From Clostridiales bacterium (lineage in GTDB: Bacteria > Bacillota > Clostridia > Christensenellales > Borkfalkiaceae), in contig SVIW01000006.1 of assembly GCA_015069295.1 (NCBI GenBank), positions 1-64,000 on the forward strand: a stretch of 64,000 bases of DNA. Reading direction: 5' to 3'. The position numbers were made by a program, and so were the translations under genes. Shown here one piece after another: positions 34,585 through 42,123 of the stretch. Numbering within the stretch: position 1 is the first letter of the stretch; the number at the start of each line of letters is the position of its first letter. Under the pieces are notes generated by a model that saw only the letters and a program-made list of their open reading frames with translations, had not been told where the DNA came from and did no database searches.

Positions 34585-35412
34585 ATGCAACACATTACCC
34601 TGTACGAAAAAGACGTATTCTGCCGCCACGGATATTCCGACAAGGCTATCTATTCGCATATCATCGAGTACGAGGAAGTCCTGCCGCATAACCACGACTT
34701 TATCGAGTTTTTTTACGTGTTCGAGGGAACGTGTAATCATCTTTTAAACGGCGAATTTCAAGTTCTACACGTCGGCGACGCGCTTGTCTTGCCCCCTAGC
34801 GATATACATCAGTATATCCCCTCCAACACGACTTTTCTACACCGTGATTTTGTGTTTAGATTGGATTTTTTCAAAACGGCTTGCGAGTTTTACTCCCCCG
34901 ACCTCTTCCAAAAAATTATCGGTGGGGAAATGAATCTGCGCATCAAGCTTTCCGTCGAGCAAATGTCAAAAATCGAAGCTTACGTTCCCTTTTTAAGCCT
35001 TGAAAGCGAAAACGAGAAACATCAGCTCGCCGCACATTCGTTGATTACTTATCTACTGAATTTGATTATCGAAAACAATTTAGACGAATCGTATAGCTAC
35101 CCCGCGTGGCTTACCCGTTTGCTTTCTATGTTAAGCACCCACGAAAATCTAAACGTCCAGCTTTCTCAAATCCTTAAAAATTTCGCGTATACGAAAGAGC
35201 ATATGCGCCGCACCTTTAAAAAATATATCGGTACGTCGATGACGGATTTTTTCAATACGCAAAAAATGTCCTATGCTTATGCCTTGTTGACGACGACTTC
35301 GTATTCCGTCGAACGCATTTGCGAGGCTATCGGCATCACAAACATATCGTATTTTTATCAGCTTTTTAAAAAAACTTACGGCATAACGCCGCATTCCTTG
35401 CGAAAGTCTTAA
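34585..35412 (+). CDS. AraC-family transcriptional regulator
   Basis: A 275-residue DNA-binding regulator. The start MQHITL is chosen because AAGGAG stands eight bases ahead; an upstream ATG in frame lacks such a site. The N-terminal cupin sensor shows LPHNHDFIEFFYVFEG and GDALVLPPSDIHQY. The C-terminal AraC domain has SQILKNFAYTKEHMRRTFKKYIG and VERICEAIGITNISYFYQLFKK. It is divergent from the GH78-like operon, which it most likely activates in response to a released sugar. A strong terminator follows. Confidence 0.9.
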   Translation: MQHITLYEKDVFCRHGYSDKAIYSHIIEYEEVLPHNHDFIEFFYVFEGTCNHLLNGEFQVLHVGDALVLPPSDIHQYIPSNTTFLHRDFVFRLDFFKTACEFYSPDLFQKIIGGEMNLRIKLSVEQMSKIEAYVPFLSLESENEKHQLAAHSLITYLLNLIIENNLDESYSYPAWLTRLLSMLSTHENLNVQLSQILKNFAYTKEHMRRTFKKYIGTSMTDFFNTQKMSYAYALLTTTSYSVERICEAIGITNISYFYQLFKKTYGITPHSLRKS

Positions 35413-35466
35413 AACGCGAACGCAAGCATTTTCAAAGCACCGTGTACGCGTTGAGCAGGAAAAAAT

Positions 35467-35532
35467 TAAAAATAGCAGGCAACCCAAAGGTTTCCTGCTA
35501 TTTTTTGGTTGAGCGGTTTGCCGCTATTTTTA
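35467..35532. terminator. Double terminator between araC and the small lipoprotein gene
   Basis: AATAGCAGG pairs with CCTGCTATT followed by TTTTTT (35471-35506). A second small AGCGG/CCGCT hairpin with ATTTTT follows at 35512-35531. The genes on both sides converge here. Confidence 0.8.
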
Positions 35533-35539
35533 ACTTCAA

Positions 35540-36031
35540 TTAAATTTCAAGCGCCAAATCTTTTAACGCACTCGCCAATTCCTTTTTCAAAGTTTCCTTA
35601 CTTGCAGAATAGCTATTAAACGATCCGCTAACGTTAACAACAAATTCATAATAATCCGAGTATGCAGACATAACAGCTTTTATTTCAACGGACAGATCAG
35701 TATCCCTTATTTCTTTATAGAGCGATTGTATTTCAGATTCGTTCGCCTCAATTATCTCTAAATTTTTGCTATTGTCTAATTGCGCGTATAAAATAGCAGT
35801 ATTTATATCACCGCCATATTTGTCTTTATATATAGCGTCATACCAATATGAGTAAATATCATCTGCTAGAATATCTAAGCATTGCTGCGACTCGACGACC
35901 TTATCGTAAAAGACTTGAACTTTATCCTCTTTCCCCTCCTCTTCGCTTTCGCAAGCATAGAATAGAAATAAAGGTACGCAACATATAACTGCCATAAGCA
36001 TACTAAAAATTCTTTTTGTCCACCATTTCAT
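35540..36031 (-). CDS. Small lipoprotein under an XRE repressor (unknown function)
   Basis: A 163-residue predicted lipoprotein: a TM-like signal ending LFYAC (Cys27), then an acidic linker EEEGKEDK and a helix-rich body of about 125 residues, with many Glu, Lys and Tyr and no cysteines. No family is recognised. Its promoter holds an operator inside the -35/-10 spacer, so it is presumably repressed by the divergent XRE protein. The DNA here is more A+T-rich than its neighbours, as in acquired genes. The fixed pair of repressor and small membrane-attached protein resembles a stress- or phage-linked module, but no toxin motif is seen. Confidence 0.75.
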   Translation of the reverse strand: MKWWTKRIFSMLMAVICCVPLFLFYACESEEEGKEDKVQVFYDKVVESQQCLDILADDIYSYWYDAIYKDKYGGDINTAILYAQLDNSKNLEIIEANESEIQSLYKEIRDTDLSVEIKAVMSAYSDYYEFVVNVSGSFNSYSASKETLKKELASALKDLALEI

Positions 36032-36066
36032 TTGTAAAAATCCTCCAAGATTAATTTTGTACCAAT

Positions 36067-36122
36067 ATTATATCCTACATTTCGTAGGAAGTCAAGTATT
36101 TTCCTACATTTTGTAGTAAAAT
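36067..36122. promoter_or_regulatory. Divergent promoters with two palindromic operators
   Basis: Minus-strand TTGACT (36090-36095), a 17-base spacer and TATAAT (36067-36072) drive the lipoprotein gene. The spacer is almost entirely the palindrome CCTACATTTCGTAGG (36074-36088). A second copy, CCTACATTTTGTAGT (36103-36117), is 29 bases away centre to centre and abuts the plus-strand -10 TAAAAT (36117-36122). Binding at both sites would shut off both genes. Confidence 0.8.
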
Positions 36123-36128
36123 AATTTT

Positions 36129-36332
36129 ATGAAGAATAATATTTTCGGAATGCGCTTGAAGGAATTACGAATAGAAAAAGGTTTATCTCAACAAAAATTA
36201 GGGGAAATTTTCGGTTTTTGTAATCAAACAATCAGTTTTTGGGAAAACGGGAGTCGAGAACCCGATTTGGATACTTTATTGGAAATTGCACATTATTTTG
36301 AAGTTTCGTTAGAAGAATTACTGGAAGAATAA
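36129..36332 (+). CDS. XRE/Cro-CI-type repressor
   Basis: A 67-residue protein that is almost entirely one helix-turn-helix domain: LKELRIEKGLSQQKLGEIFG, then CNQTISFWENGSREPDLDTL, then a closing helix. It probably represses itself and the divergent lipoprotein gene through the two CTACATTTYGTAG sites. There is no ribosome-binding site, and the ATG falls at the predicted transcription start seven bases after TAAAAT, so the mRNA is probably leaderless. A terminator hairpin follows directly. Confidence 0.85.
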   Translation: MKNNIFGMRLKELRIEKGLSQQKLGEIFGFCNQTISFWENGSREPDLDTLLEIAHYFEVSLEELLEE

Positions 36333-36363
36333 AACACGGTTGCTTAGTGGCAATCGTGTTTTT
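36331..36363 (+). terminator. Terminator of the XRE gene
   Basis: AACACGGTTGC with GCAATCGTGTT (one G-U pair) and a TTTTT tail, overlapping the stop codon. Confidence 0.8.
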
Positions 36364-36383
36364 ACAAATAAGACTAATTTATA

Positions 36384-36550
36384 TGGTTGAGGCAACGGGA
36401 CTTGCGCCTTTAGCGGCGCGCCCCGCTCGGCAATTATCAATTGCCGACTTTGCCCTCAATTTACGCATTTTTCAACCCTCGTAAGGCAAAGCGTTTTGCT
36501 CTCGCAAAACGGCTCCCACCCTCAAGTCCCGTTGCAACGCCGTAAATCAA
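36384..36550. repeat. tRNA-end-derived palindromic repeat element
   Basis: The 21 bases at 36384-36404 are an exact copy of the 3' end of the nearby tRNA-Pro gene (36587-36607). At 36522-36535 a 14-base piece of the same tRNA end appears in the opposite orientation, giving an inverted-repeat frame of about 150 bases. Inside are several hairpins: GCGCC/GGCGC, GGCAAT/ATTGCC and a nine-base GCGTTTTGC/GCAAAACG-type stem. No open frame. It could be a small mobile or att-like remnant. Confidence 0.6.
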
Positions 36551-36586
36551 AAAACCCGAAGATGGAAAATTCCATCTTCGGGTTTT
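36551..36586. terminator. Terminator of the tRNA-Pro gene
   Basis: A perfect 16-pair stem (AAAACCCGAAGATGGA and its complement) with a four-base loop. T-rich arms on both strands make it bidirectional. Confidence 0.9.
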
Positions 36587-36663
36587 TGGTTGAGGCAACG
36601 GGACTTGAACCCACGACCTCTTGGTCCCTAACCAAGCGCGCTACCAAACTGCGCTATGCCTCA
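36587..36663 (-). tRNA. tRNA-Pro (anticodon AGG)
   Basis: A 77-base cloverleaf on the minus strand: acceptor TGAGGCA with TGCCTCA, D arm GCGC/GCGC, anticodon stem CTTGG/CCAAG with loop TTAGGGA (anticodon AGG, reading CCU), T loop TTCAAGT, A73 and encoded CCA. The body matches bacterial tRNA-Pro. The first pair is U1-A72 rather than the usual C1-G72. A good promoter lies 34 bases upstream. Confidence 0.88.
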
Positions 36664-36696
36664 ATATGTTACGCCGTCCTCGCAAACAGCATAACC

Positions 36697-36725
36697 ATTA
36701 TACCTATACTTTTCTATTTAGTCAA
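36697..36725 (-). promoter_or_regulatory. tRNA-Pro promoter
   Basis: Minus-strand TTGACT (36720-36725), a 17-base spacer and a perfect TATAAT (36697-36702). Confidence 0.8.
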
Positions 36726-36790
36726 GCGTTTTTTATCTCTTTTTTCACTTTTTCAAAAAAAATTTTTTCACGCAAAATTCGGCGGTTTTT

Positions 36791-39517
36791 CTATAAAATC
36801 CCCTTAAACCAACTAATACATTTTCCCACAAACGCACCCGTCGGATACACCATAAAAAACGCCGCCAACGCAACAGCCAAACCAATCCCCGCCCAAGCAA
36901 TAACGGGCGCGCATTTTTCCACAAGGCGAGTCCTCTTGACAACGAACGCCAACGCGCAAAGCATTGCCAAGCCCGCGCCCGCGCCAACCGCGGCGTATTT
37001 TACGTACGGAGAAGCATACTCGAAAACGACCTCGTTGACCCCGTCTTCCAATTCCACCGCCAAAAAGCGCAAATCGTTGTCTACGAGCTTTGCCGCTTTC
37101 CCGTTCACGGTTACCGTATACCCCTTTGAGGCAACGAAGTTTAAAAACAAACACTCGCCCTTTTGCGCCGTTACGCGCGCCGTAATTTTACCCGCGCCCA
37201 CCTTAATATCCGCAGCGCTTTCTTGCAGGGACTTTGCAAGCGATTTTACCTCGCTGGTACTCGGTGAACGCGTACCTGTATAGGGCTTACCGCCCAAAAA
37301 CTCGTATAAAGCCTTTTGATTTTTCGTTCTGTTTTCCGCCGTATTCTCCTCTTCAAAAGAGAAATCTCCGCGCGGCAAAACGTATGCGAGCGGGAATACG
37401 AGTTCGTTTTCATAAACGCAATACCCGCCCTCGCTCAACTGACCGTAGGTAGGCTCGCCCGCCTCGTCCGTACCCGTTTGTACCATTACGGGTTTTAAAT
37501 ATCCCAGCTCTTCCGCGCGTTCTTTTTCTTCCTCTTCTTCGACGCACCAAACGTATTTATACCCCAAGAAAGCGTCCCCAAAAGCACGATACGTCCCCAA
37601 GCTTTTCAACAGATTTTTACCATTACCCACGTAACCGAACAAATCGTAAACGATAAAATTATCCGCGTCGATAACCGAAGAGAAGACTCCAAACGTCGCC
37701 CCGCCCATCAGCGCAGCGTTGGTTGTAAAGCTTTCCAGCAGCTCACGTTCACCCTCGTCATTTTCCTCGATATTACCAAAATCTTTTATTCGATAATACC
37801 CGCCCTCTACCTCGTCTATCCTACTTGTAATCGTTTGATAGGTCGTCAAATCGACGTGTTGTGTCGAGCAGTTGCCCGCCACTATCCGTTCGTTATAGAA
37901 GAAAACCTGCACGCTGACTACGAATACGAGCACGAGGGATAAAAAGCGGGGACTGATTTTTTTAATACTGACAAGAAAAATCCCGATCAGCGCCAAAACG
38001 CCCACCAACGCAAACAACACCGCAACGACTTCCATTCCGCCGTAGGAGTGGGCAAATTTCGAGGAAAAACCGCTCGTTTCCAAGGAAAACCAATCGAAAA
38101 AGCGGTGATAATTGCCGTTGACGGAAAACCAAATTAAGAAGCCCGCAATCGCCGCGCCGAAAGCGGAAAAGCCGCCCACAAACCACCAATACGATTTGGG
38201 CATTTTTTTCTCTTTGCGCGAAATCTCCCGCGGAGAAATCTCCATTCCCGATTCCCGTCCCTCTTCCAGCGGCGCAAACAGCCTTGTACCGTCGAAAGCA
38301 AAACGGGGTTTATAGCAGATATTTTCCAAGCACAAACACGCGCCGCCGAGGAAATAAACGGCGTTTAAAAAGCCAAAGCGCAAAGCGTACGACATATACG
38401 AGCCCATATTCATAAGCAACATCGCTTCGTCGACCACGAGAGGTAGCAAAGTAAAAACGCCCGCCGTCAGCATAAATTTCGTGAAATTGTCTTTAAAACC
38501 CTTTCTATAAAACCAAACCAACGTCAAGAGTACAAAAATCGAGTCGGACAAGATATACGACCATTTTTGATAGAGAGAGTCGGTGTAAATTTCTTTAAAC
38601 GCAGACGAATCCCATTTATCGAACGCGCCCGGATCCCATTCCCCCAGCGGACCCTGTTCCCCAAAGCCGTACCAAAAATATTCGAACAGTCCGCCCTCGC
38701 GGCCACTGCGCGCATACGCCATCAGCGAAGGCAGTAAAATGGGCAACGCCAACAGGATTGCAGTTAAAAATACCACACCCAGGTACGCAATGAAACGGCT
38801 CCTCTCCTCTTTTTTTACGCATAGCAAGGCATAGGCAATTAAAACGGGGAATACGGTGAACATCGAAAAGCAGGCGATAGAAAAACTGGTGTAGATACAG
38901 CACGCCATCAAAAGAGAAAAGCGCAAAAACTTGCCCGTTTTTACAAACCGCCGAAACGCCCCCACCGCAAAAGGAAGATAAATCAGCAAATCCAGCCAAT
39001 TGATATAGGTATTGGCAACGAAGGTATACCCACAGTACGCATACGCAACCCCGATCGCCGTGCAAAGATAATTCGGAATCCCTTGAAACAGCTTTTTAGC
39101 AAACCAAGTCCCCGAAAAAGCAATCGTCGCCAATTTAAAGGTCAACACGATGCTGCTAGCGTACGCCACCCGACCTTCGCCGCAAAGTAAAAACAAGAAG
39201 CTAAACGGACTGAGAATACAGTACAAAAGAGTACCCGTTACGTCCGCACCGCCCGCCACGGCGTACGAATAGGTAAACGTAGCTTCCCCTTTAAACACGG
39301 AAAAAAGATGCTCGATAAACGGACAAATTTGCGCGGAGAGGTCAAAGCTTGCCGCCGTATATTTATCCCCAAACGGGTACACGCCGTAGATACCGAGCAT
39401 AAGCCAATACAGCCCGATAACGATAGCGGGCGCCAGGAAAAACGGGTAGTTTTTCTTGAAAAAACCACCCAAATCCTTTAAAAATTTTCCATTTTCTCTG
39501 TTTGCCGCCTCTTCCAT
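36791..39517 (-). CDS. yfhO: YfhO-family multi-spanning membrane protein
   Basis: A 908-residue membrane protein with about 13 predicted membrane segments and a large outside C-terminal domain before the last one. The family mark is the FGDKYTAASFDLSAQICPF start region. In Gram-positives YfhO relatives act in glycosylation of lipoteichoic acid and other envelope polymers, as GT-C-type glycosyltransferases; the exact sugar here is unknown. The start MEEAANR at 39517 is preferred because a promoter ends six bases upstream; an earlier in-frame TTG lies inside that promoter. The transcript would then be leaderless. Confidence 0.85.
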   Translation of the reverse strand: MEEAANRENGKFLKDLGGFFKKNYPFFLAPAIVIGLYWLMLGIYGVYPFGDKYTAASFDLSAQICPFIEHLFSVFKGEATFTYSYAVAGGADVTGTLLYCILSPFSFLFLLCGEGRVAYASSIVLTFKLATIAFSGTWFAKKLFQGIPNYLCTAIGVAYAYCGYTFVANTYINWLDLLIYLPFAVGAFRRFVKTGKFLRFSLLMACCIYTSFSIACFSMFTVFPVLIAYALLCVKKEERSRFIAYLGVVFLTAILLALPILLPSLMAYARSGREGGLFEYFWYGFGEQGPLGEWDPGAFDKWDSSAFKEIYTDSLYQKWSYILSDSIFVLLTLVWFYRKGFKDNFTKFMLTAGVFTLLPLVVDEAMLLMNMGSYMSYALRFGFLNAVYFLGGACLCLENICYKPRFAFDGTRLFAPLEEGRESGMEISPREISRKEKKMPKSYWWFVGGFSAFGAAIAGFLIWFSVNGNYHRFFDWFSLETSGFSSKFAHSYGGMEVVAVLFALVGVLALIGIFLVSIKKISPRFLSLVLVFVVSVQVFFYNERIVAGNCSTQHVDLTTYQTITSRIDEVEGGYYRIKDFGNIEENDEGERELLESFTTNAALMGGATFGVFSSVIDADNFIVYDLFGYVGNGKNLLKSLGTYRAFGDAFLGYKYVWCVEEEEEKERAEELGYLKPVMVQTGTDEAGEPTYGQLSEGGYCVYENELVFPLAYVLPRGDFSFEEENTAENRTKNQKALYEFLGGKPYTGTRSPSTSEVKSLAKSLQESAADIKVGAGKITARVTAQKGECLFLNFVASKGYTVTVNGKAAKLVDNDLRFLAVELEDGVNEVVFEYASPYVKYAAVGAGAGLAMLCALAFVVKRTRLVEKCAPVIAWAGIGLAVALAAFFMVYPTGAFVGKCISWFKGIL

Positions 39518-39523
39518 ATCCTT

Positions 39524-39552
39524 ATTGTACCATTTCCCCCAAAAAAAGTCAA
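39524..39552 (-). promoter_or_regulatory. yfhO promoter with a probable leaderless start
   Basis: TTGACT (39547-39552), a 17-base spacer and TACAAT (39524-39529) on the minus strand. The A of the yfhO ATG (39517) is seven bases past the -10. Confidence 0.7.
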
Positions 39553-39560
39553 CGCTATTT

Positions 39561-39593
39561 AAAAAATTCAAGGCGGAAGTTTTCTTCCGCCTT
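39561..39593 (-). terminator. Terminator of nfnAB
   Basis: A ten-pair AAGGCGGAAG/CTTCCGCCTT stem with a four-base loop, followed by GAATTTTTT on the minus strand. It overlaps the upstream edge of the yfhO promoter. Confidence 0.85.
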
Positions 39594-39608
39594 ACGTTTT
39601 ATCGGATT

Positions 39609-41030
39609 TTATTTGCTTTTAATATACTCGTCAATCGCCTTTGCCGCCACTTTTCCGGCACCCATGGCTTTGATGACCGTCGCCGCGCCCGTTGCCGCGT
39701 CCCCGCCGCAATAGACCCCCTCGATAGAAGTTTTTCCCACTTCGTCCACGGCAATTTCACCGCGACGCAAGGTTTCCAATCCTTCCGTGGTCGCTTTCAA
39801 CAAGGGATTGGGCGAAGTCCCCAACGACATAATTACGCAATCGACGGGAATAATAAACTCACTGCCCTCGATAACCTTCGGCGAACGGCGGCCGCTCGCA
39901 TCCGGCTCACCAAGCTCCATACGCACACATTCAATCCCGTTGACCCAACCGTACATAGGATCGCGAGGGTTGGTCGTTTCGGTGGGAAGAATACGGGTAG
40001 GATTGGTCAAAAGGTCAAAAATAATCCCCTCTTCCTTTGCGTGCTCGATTTCCTCTCGGCGGGCAGGCAATTCCTCCTCGCCTCTACGGTATACGATATG
40101 TACCTCCGCGCCGAGCCGCTTTGCCGTACGAGCCGCGTCCATCGCTACGTTGCCACCGCCGACAACCGCCACGCAGTTCCCGCGTTGGATAGGAGTATGA
40201 CTGTCAGAGCGATAGGCTTTCATCAAATTCGAACGGGTCAAAAACTCGTTTGCAGAGTACACCCCTTTCAGGCTTTCCCCGGGGATATTCATAAATTTCG
40301 GCAAGCCCGCGCCGCTGCCGATAAACACCGCGTCAAAACCGTATTCCGTTTTCAGTTCTTCAATCGTAATCACCCGACCGATAACCATATTCGTTTCGAT
40401 TTTAACACCGAGCGCCTTTAAATTATCCACTTCCTTTTGCACGATTGCCTTGGGCAAACGGAATTCGGGAATCCCGTAAACGAGCACCCCTCCCGCGACG
40501 TGCAACGCCTCGAAAACGGTTACCTCATAGCCCATACGCGCCAAATCGCCCGCGCAGGTAAGCCCGGCAGGACCCGACCCTACGACGGCTACTTTATGCC
40601 CGTTGCGTGGGGCAGGTACGGGTTTATCGTTGCAACTTGCATTGTGCCAATCGGCAACGAAGCGTTCCAATCTACCGATACCAACCGCCTCGCAGCCCGC
40701 TTTAATCCCGCGCGTACACTTGCCCTCGCACTGCGTTTCTTGGGGACAAACTCTGCCGCAAACGGCGGGCAAGGAAGAGTCCTTAGCGATAATTTGATAC
40801 GCGCCCTCAAAGTCCCCCTCCGCTACTTTTGCAATAAATTCGGGAATTTGGATATTCACGGGGCAAGCGCTGACGCAAGGACGATTTTTACAGCCGATAC
40901 AACGCTTCGCTTCGTCCATCGCCATCTCTGCCGTATACCCAAGCGCAACTTCTTCAAAATTCCCGTTGCGAACGGCAGGGTCTTGGGTGGGCATAGGATT
41001 TTTTAACGGACTCATATTAAATTTCGCCAC
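39609..41030 (-). CDS. nfnB: NADH-dependent ferredoxin:NADP oxidoreductase, large subunit (GltD-like)
   Basis: The flavin-bifurcating subunit that couples NADH and ferredoxin oxidation to NADPH formation in the cytoplasm. It has 473 residues. The N-terminal four-iron clusters are held by CIGCKNRPCVSACP and CGRVCPQETQCEGKC. The FAD site VAVVGSGPAGLTCAGDLA and the NADPH site VAVVGGGNVAMDAARTAKR follow. It resembles the small subunit of glutamate synthase, but the adjacent nfnA and the absence of gltB identify it as Nfn. It starts two bases after the nfnA stop, so translation is probably coupled. Confidence 0.92.
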   Translation of the reverse strand: MAKFNMSPLKNPMPTQDPAVRNGNFEEVALGYTAEMAMDEAKRCIGCKNRPCVSACPVNIQIPEFIAKVAEGDFEGAYQIIAKDSSLPAVCGRVCPQETQCEGKCTRGIKAGCEAVGIGRLERFVADWHNASCNDKPVPAPRNGHKVAVVGSGPAGLTCAGDLARMGYEVTVFEALHVAGGVLVYGIPEFRLPKAIVQKEVDNLKALGVKIETNMVIGRVITIEELKTEYGFDAVFIGSGAGLPKFMNIPGESLKGVYSANEFLTRSNLMKAYRSDSHTPIQRGNCVAVVGGGNVAMDAARTAKRLGAEVHIVYRRGEEELPARREEIEHAKEEGIIFDLLTNPTRILPTETTNPRDPMYGWVNGIECVRMELGEPDASGRRSPKVIEGSEFIIPVDCVIMSLGTSPNPLLKATTEGLETLRRGEIAVDEVGKTSIEGVYCGGDAATGAATVIKAMGAGKVAAKAIDEYIKSK

Positions 41031-41032
41031 GA

Positions 41033-41875
41033 TTATTCCACCTCCTTTTTAAAAAGATTGCAAGCCGCTTCTCTTTCGTGCGTTTCAAAATCCGCATACG
41101 TACGCGAACGGCTCATCGCCTCGTCAAAATCGATTTCGTGTCCGTCAAACTCGGGACCGTCCACGCAGGCGAATTTCATTTGCCCGCCGACCGTAAGCCG
41201 ACAGCCGCCGCACATCCCCGTTCCGTCAATCATAATCGGGTTCATACTTGCAATCGTTTTTACGCCGTATTCCTTCGTCGTCATACAAACGAACTTCATC
41301 ATAATCAGCGGTCCGATGGTGATTACCTCGTCGAAGGTTTCCCCGCTTTCCAGCAGTTCCTTTAACGGCACGCAAACGTTGCCCTCGCGCCCGTACGAGC
41401 CGTCGTCCGTCATCACGAACAATTCATCCGAACAAGCTTTAAATTCGTCCTCTAAAATAAGCAAATCCTTGTTTCTAAACCCGATGATAGAGGTTACCTT
41501 CGTGCCCTGTTCTTTCAAGGCTTTGGCAACGGGCAGAGCAATCGCGCAGCCCACGCCGCCGCCGACCACGCAAACCTTTTTCAAGCCCTCCGTGCGGGTC
41601 GGTCTGCCTAACGGCCCGACGAAATCGGGAATATATTCGCCCACTTCTTTTGCGTTTAACAGCCGCGTCGTCCCGCCGACGATTTGGAAAATAATCGTAA
41701 CCGTACCCTTTTCCCGATCGTATCCCGCAATCGTAAGAGGAATCCGTTCGCCGTCATCTGAAACCCGCAAAATGATAAATTGCCCCGCAAGCGCCTTTTT
41801 CGCCACGAACGGCGCCAAAATCTCCATTTGCGTAACCGTCGAGTTCAATTCTTTTTTCGCCACGATTTGATACAT
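41033..41875 (-). CDS. nfnA: NADH-dependent ferredoxin:NADP oxidoreductase, small subunit
   Basis: A 280-residue ferredoxin-NADP reductase-like subunit that binds FAD and NADH and carries a two-iron cluster. The FAD domain shows RIPLTIAGYDREKG, and the nucleotide site is VCVVGGGVGCAIALP. The cluster cysteines are in DGTGMCGGCR followed by FACVDGPEFDGH near the C-terminus. It is the first gene of the nfnAB operon, with a perfect promoter upstream. It pairs with NfnB to balance NADH, NADPH and reduced ferredoxin, as is common in fermentative Clostridia. Confidence 0.92.
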   Translation of the reverse strand: MYQIVAKKELNSTVTQMEILAPFVAKKALAGQFIILRVSDDGERIPLTIAGYDREKGTVTIIFQIVGGTTRLLNAKEVGEYIPDFVGPLGRPTRTEGLKKVCVVGGGVGCAIALPVAKALKEQGTKVTSIIGFRNKDLLILEDEFKACSDELFVMTDDGSYGREGNVCVPLKELLESGETFDEVITIGPLIMMKFVCMTTKEYGVKTIASMNPIMIDGTGMCGGCRLTVGGQMKFACVDGPEFDGHEIDFDEAMSRSRTYADFETHEREAACNLFKKEVE

Positions 41876-41927
41876 TTTTCTATTCTCTCCTTGTTCTTTG
41901 CCAAATCGATTTTTTCTATTGCACTAT

Positions 41928-41956
41928 ATTATAATCTTATTTTTTTGAATTGTCAA
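41928..41956 (-). promoter_or_regulatory. nfnAB promoter
   Basis: Perfect TTGACA (41951-41956), a 17-base spacer and perfect TATAAT (41928-41933) on the minus strand. Confidence 0.85.
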
Positions 41957-42051
41957 ATCCCTGCGTCCTTTCTAGATAAAAAAATAGATAAATTCACCCC
42001 TCATCTAAAAAATAAATTCTTTATTTTTTTCATTTTTCCGCTCGCTTTCGT

Positions 42052-42080
42052 TTGCTTTTCGCATTGTGAAGTAGTATAAT
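42052..42080 (+). promoter_or_regulatory. Antiporter gene promoter
   Basis: TTGCTT (42052-42057), a 17-base spacer and perfect TATAAT (42075-42080). An ACGGAGG ribosome site follows before the ATG at 42124. Confidence 0.7.
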
Positions 42081-42123
42081 GTTTTTCGGTTAAACAATCG
42101 CAGAAAAAACGGAGGCTTTTATT

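Noticed and set aside
35540-36332. Classical toxin-antitoxin pair
   Set aside because: The partner of the XRE protein is a lipoprotein with no toxin motif, and the genes are divergent rather than an operon.
36384-36404. A second tRNA gene
   Set aside because: Only the last 21 bases of the tRNA are copied; no anticodon arm or acceptor 5' strand is present.
39609-41030. Glutamate synthase small subunit (gltD)
   Set aside because: No gltB nearby, and the two-base gap to an NfnA-type gene fits NfnAB instead.
41876-42123. Possible riboswitch between nfnA and the antiporter gene
   Set aside because: Only two ordinary promoters and A/T-rich sequence are visible; no conserved riboswitch core or terminator hairpin.
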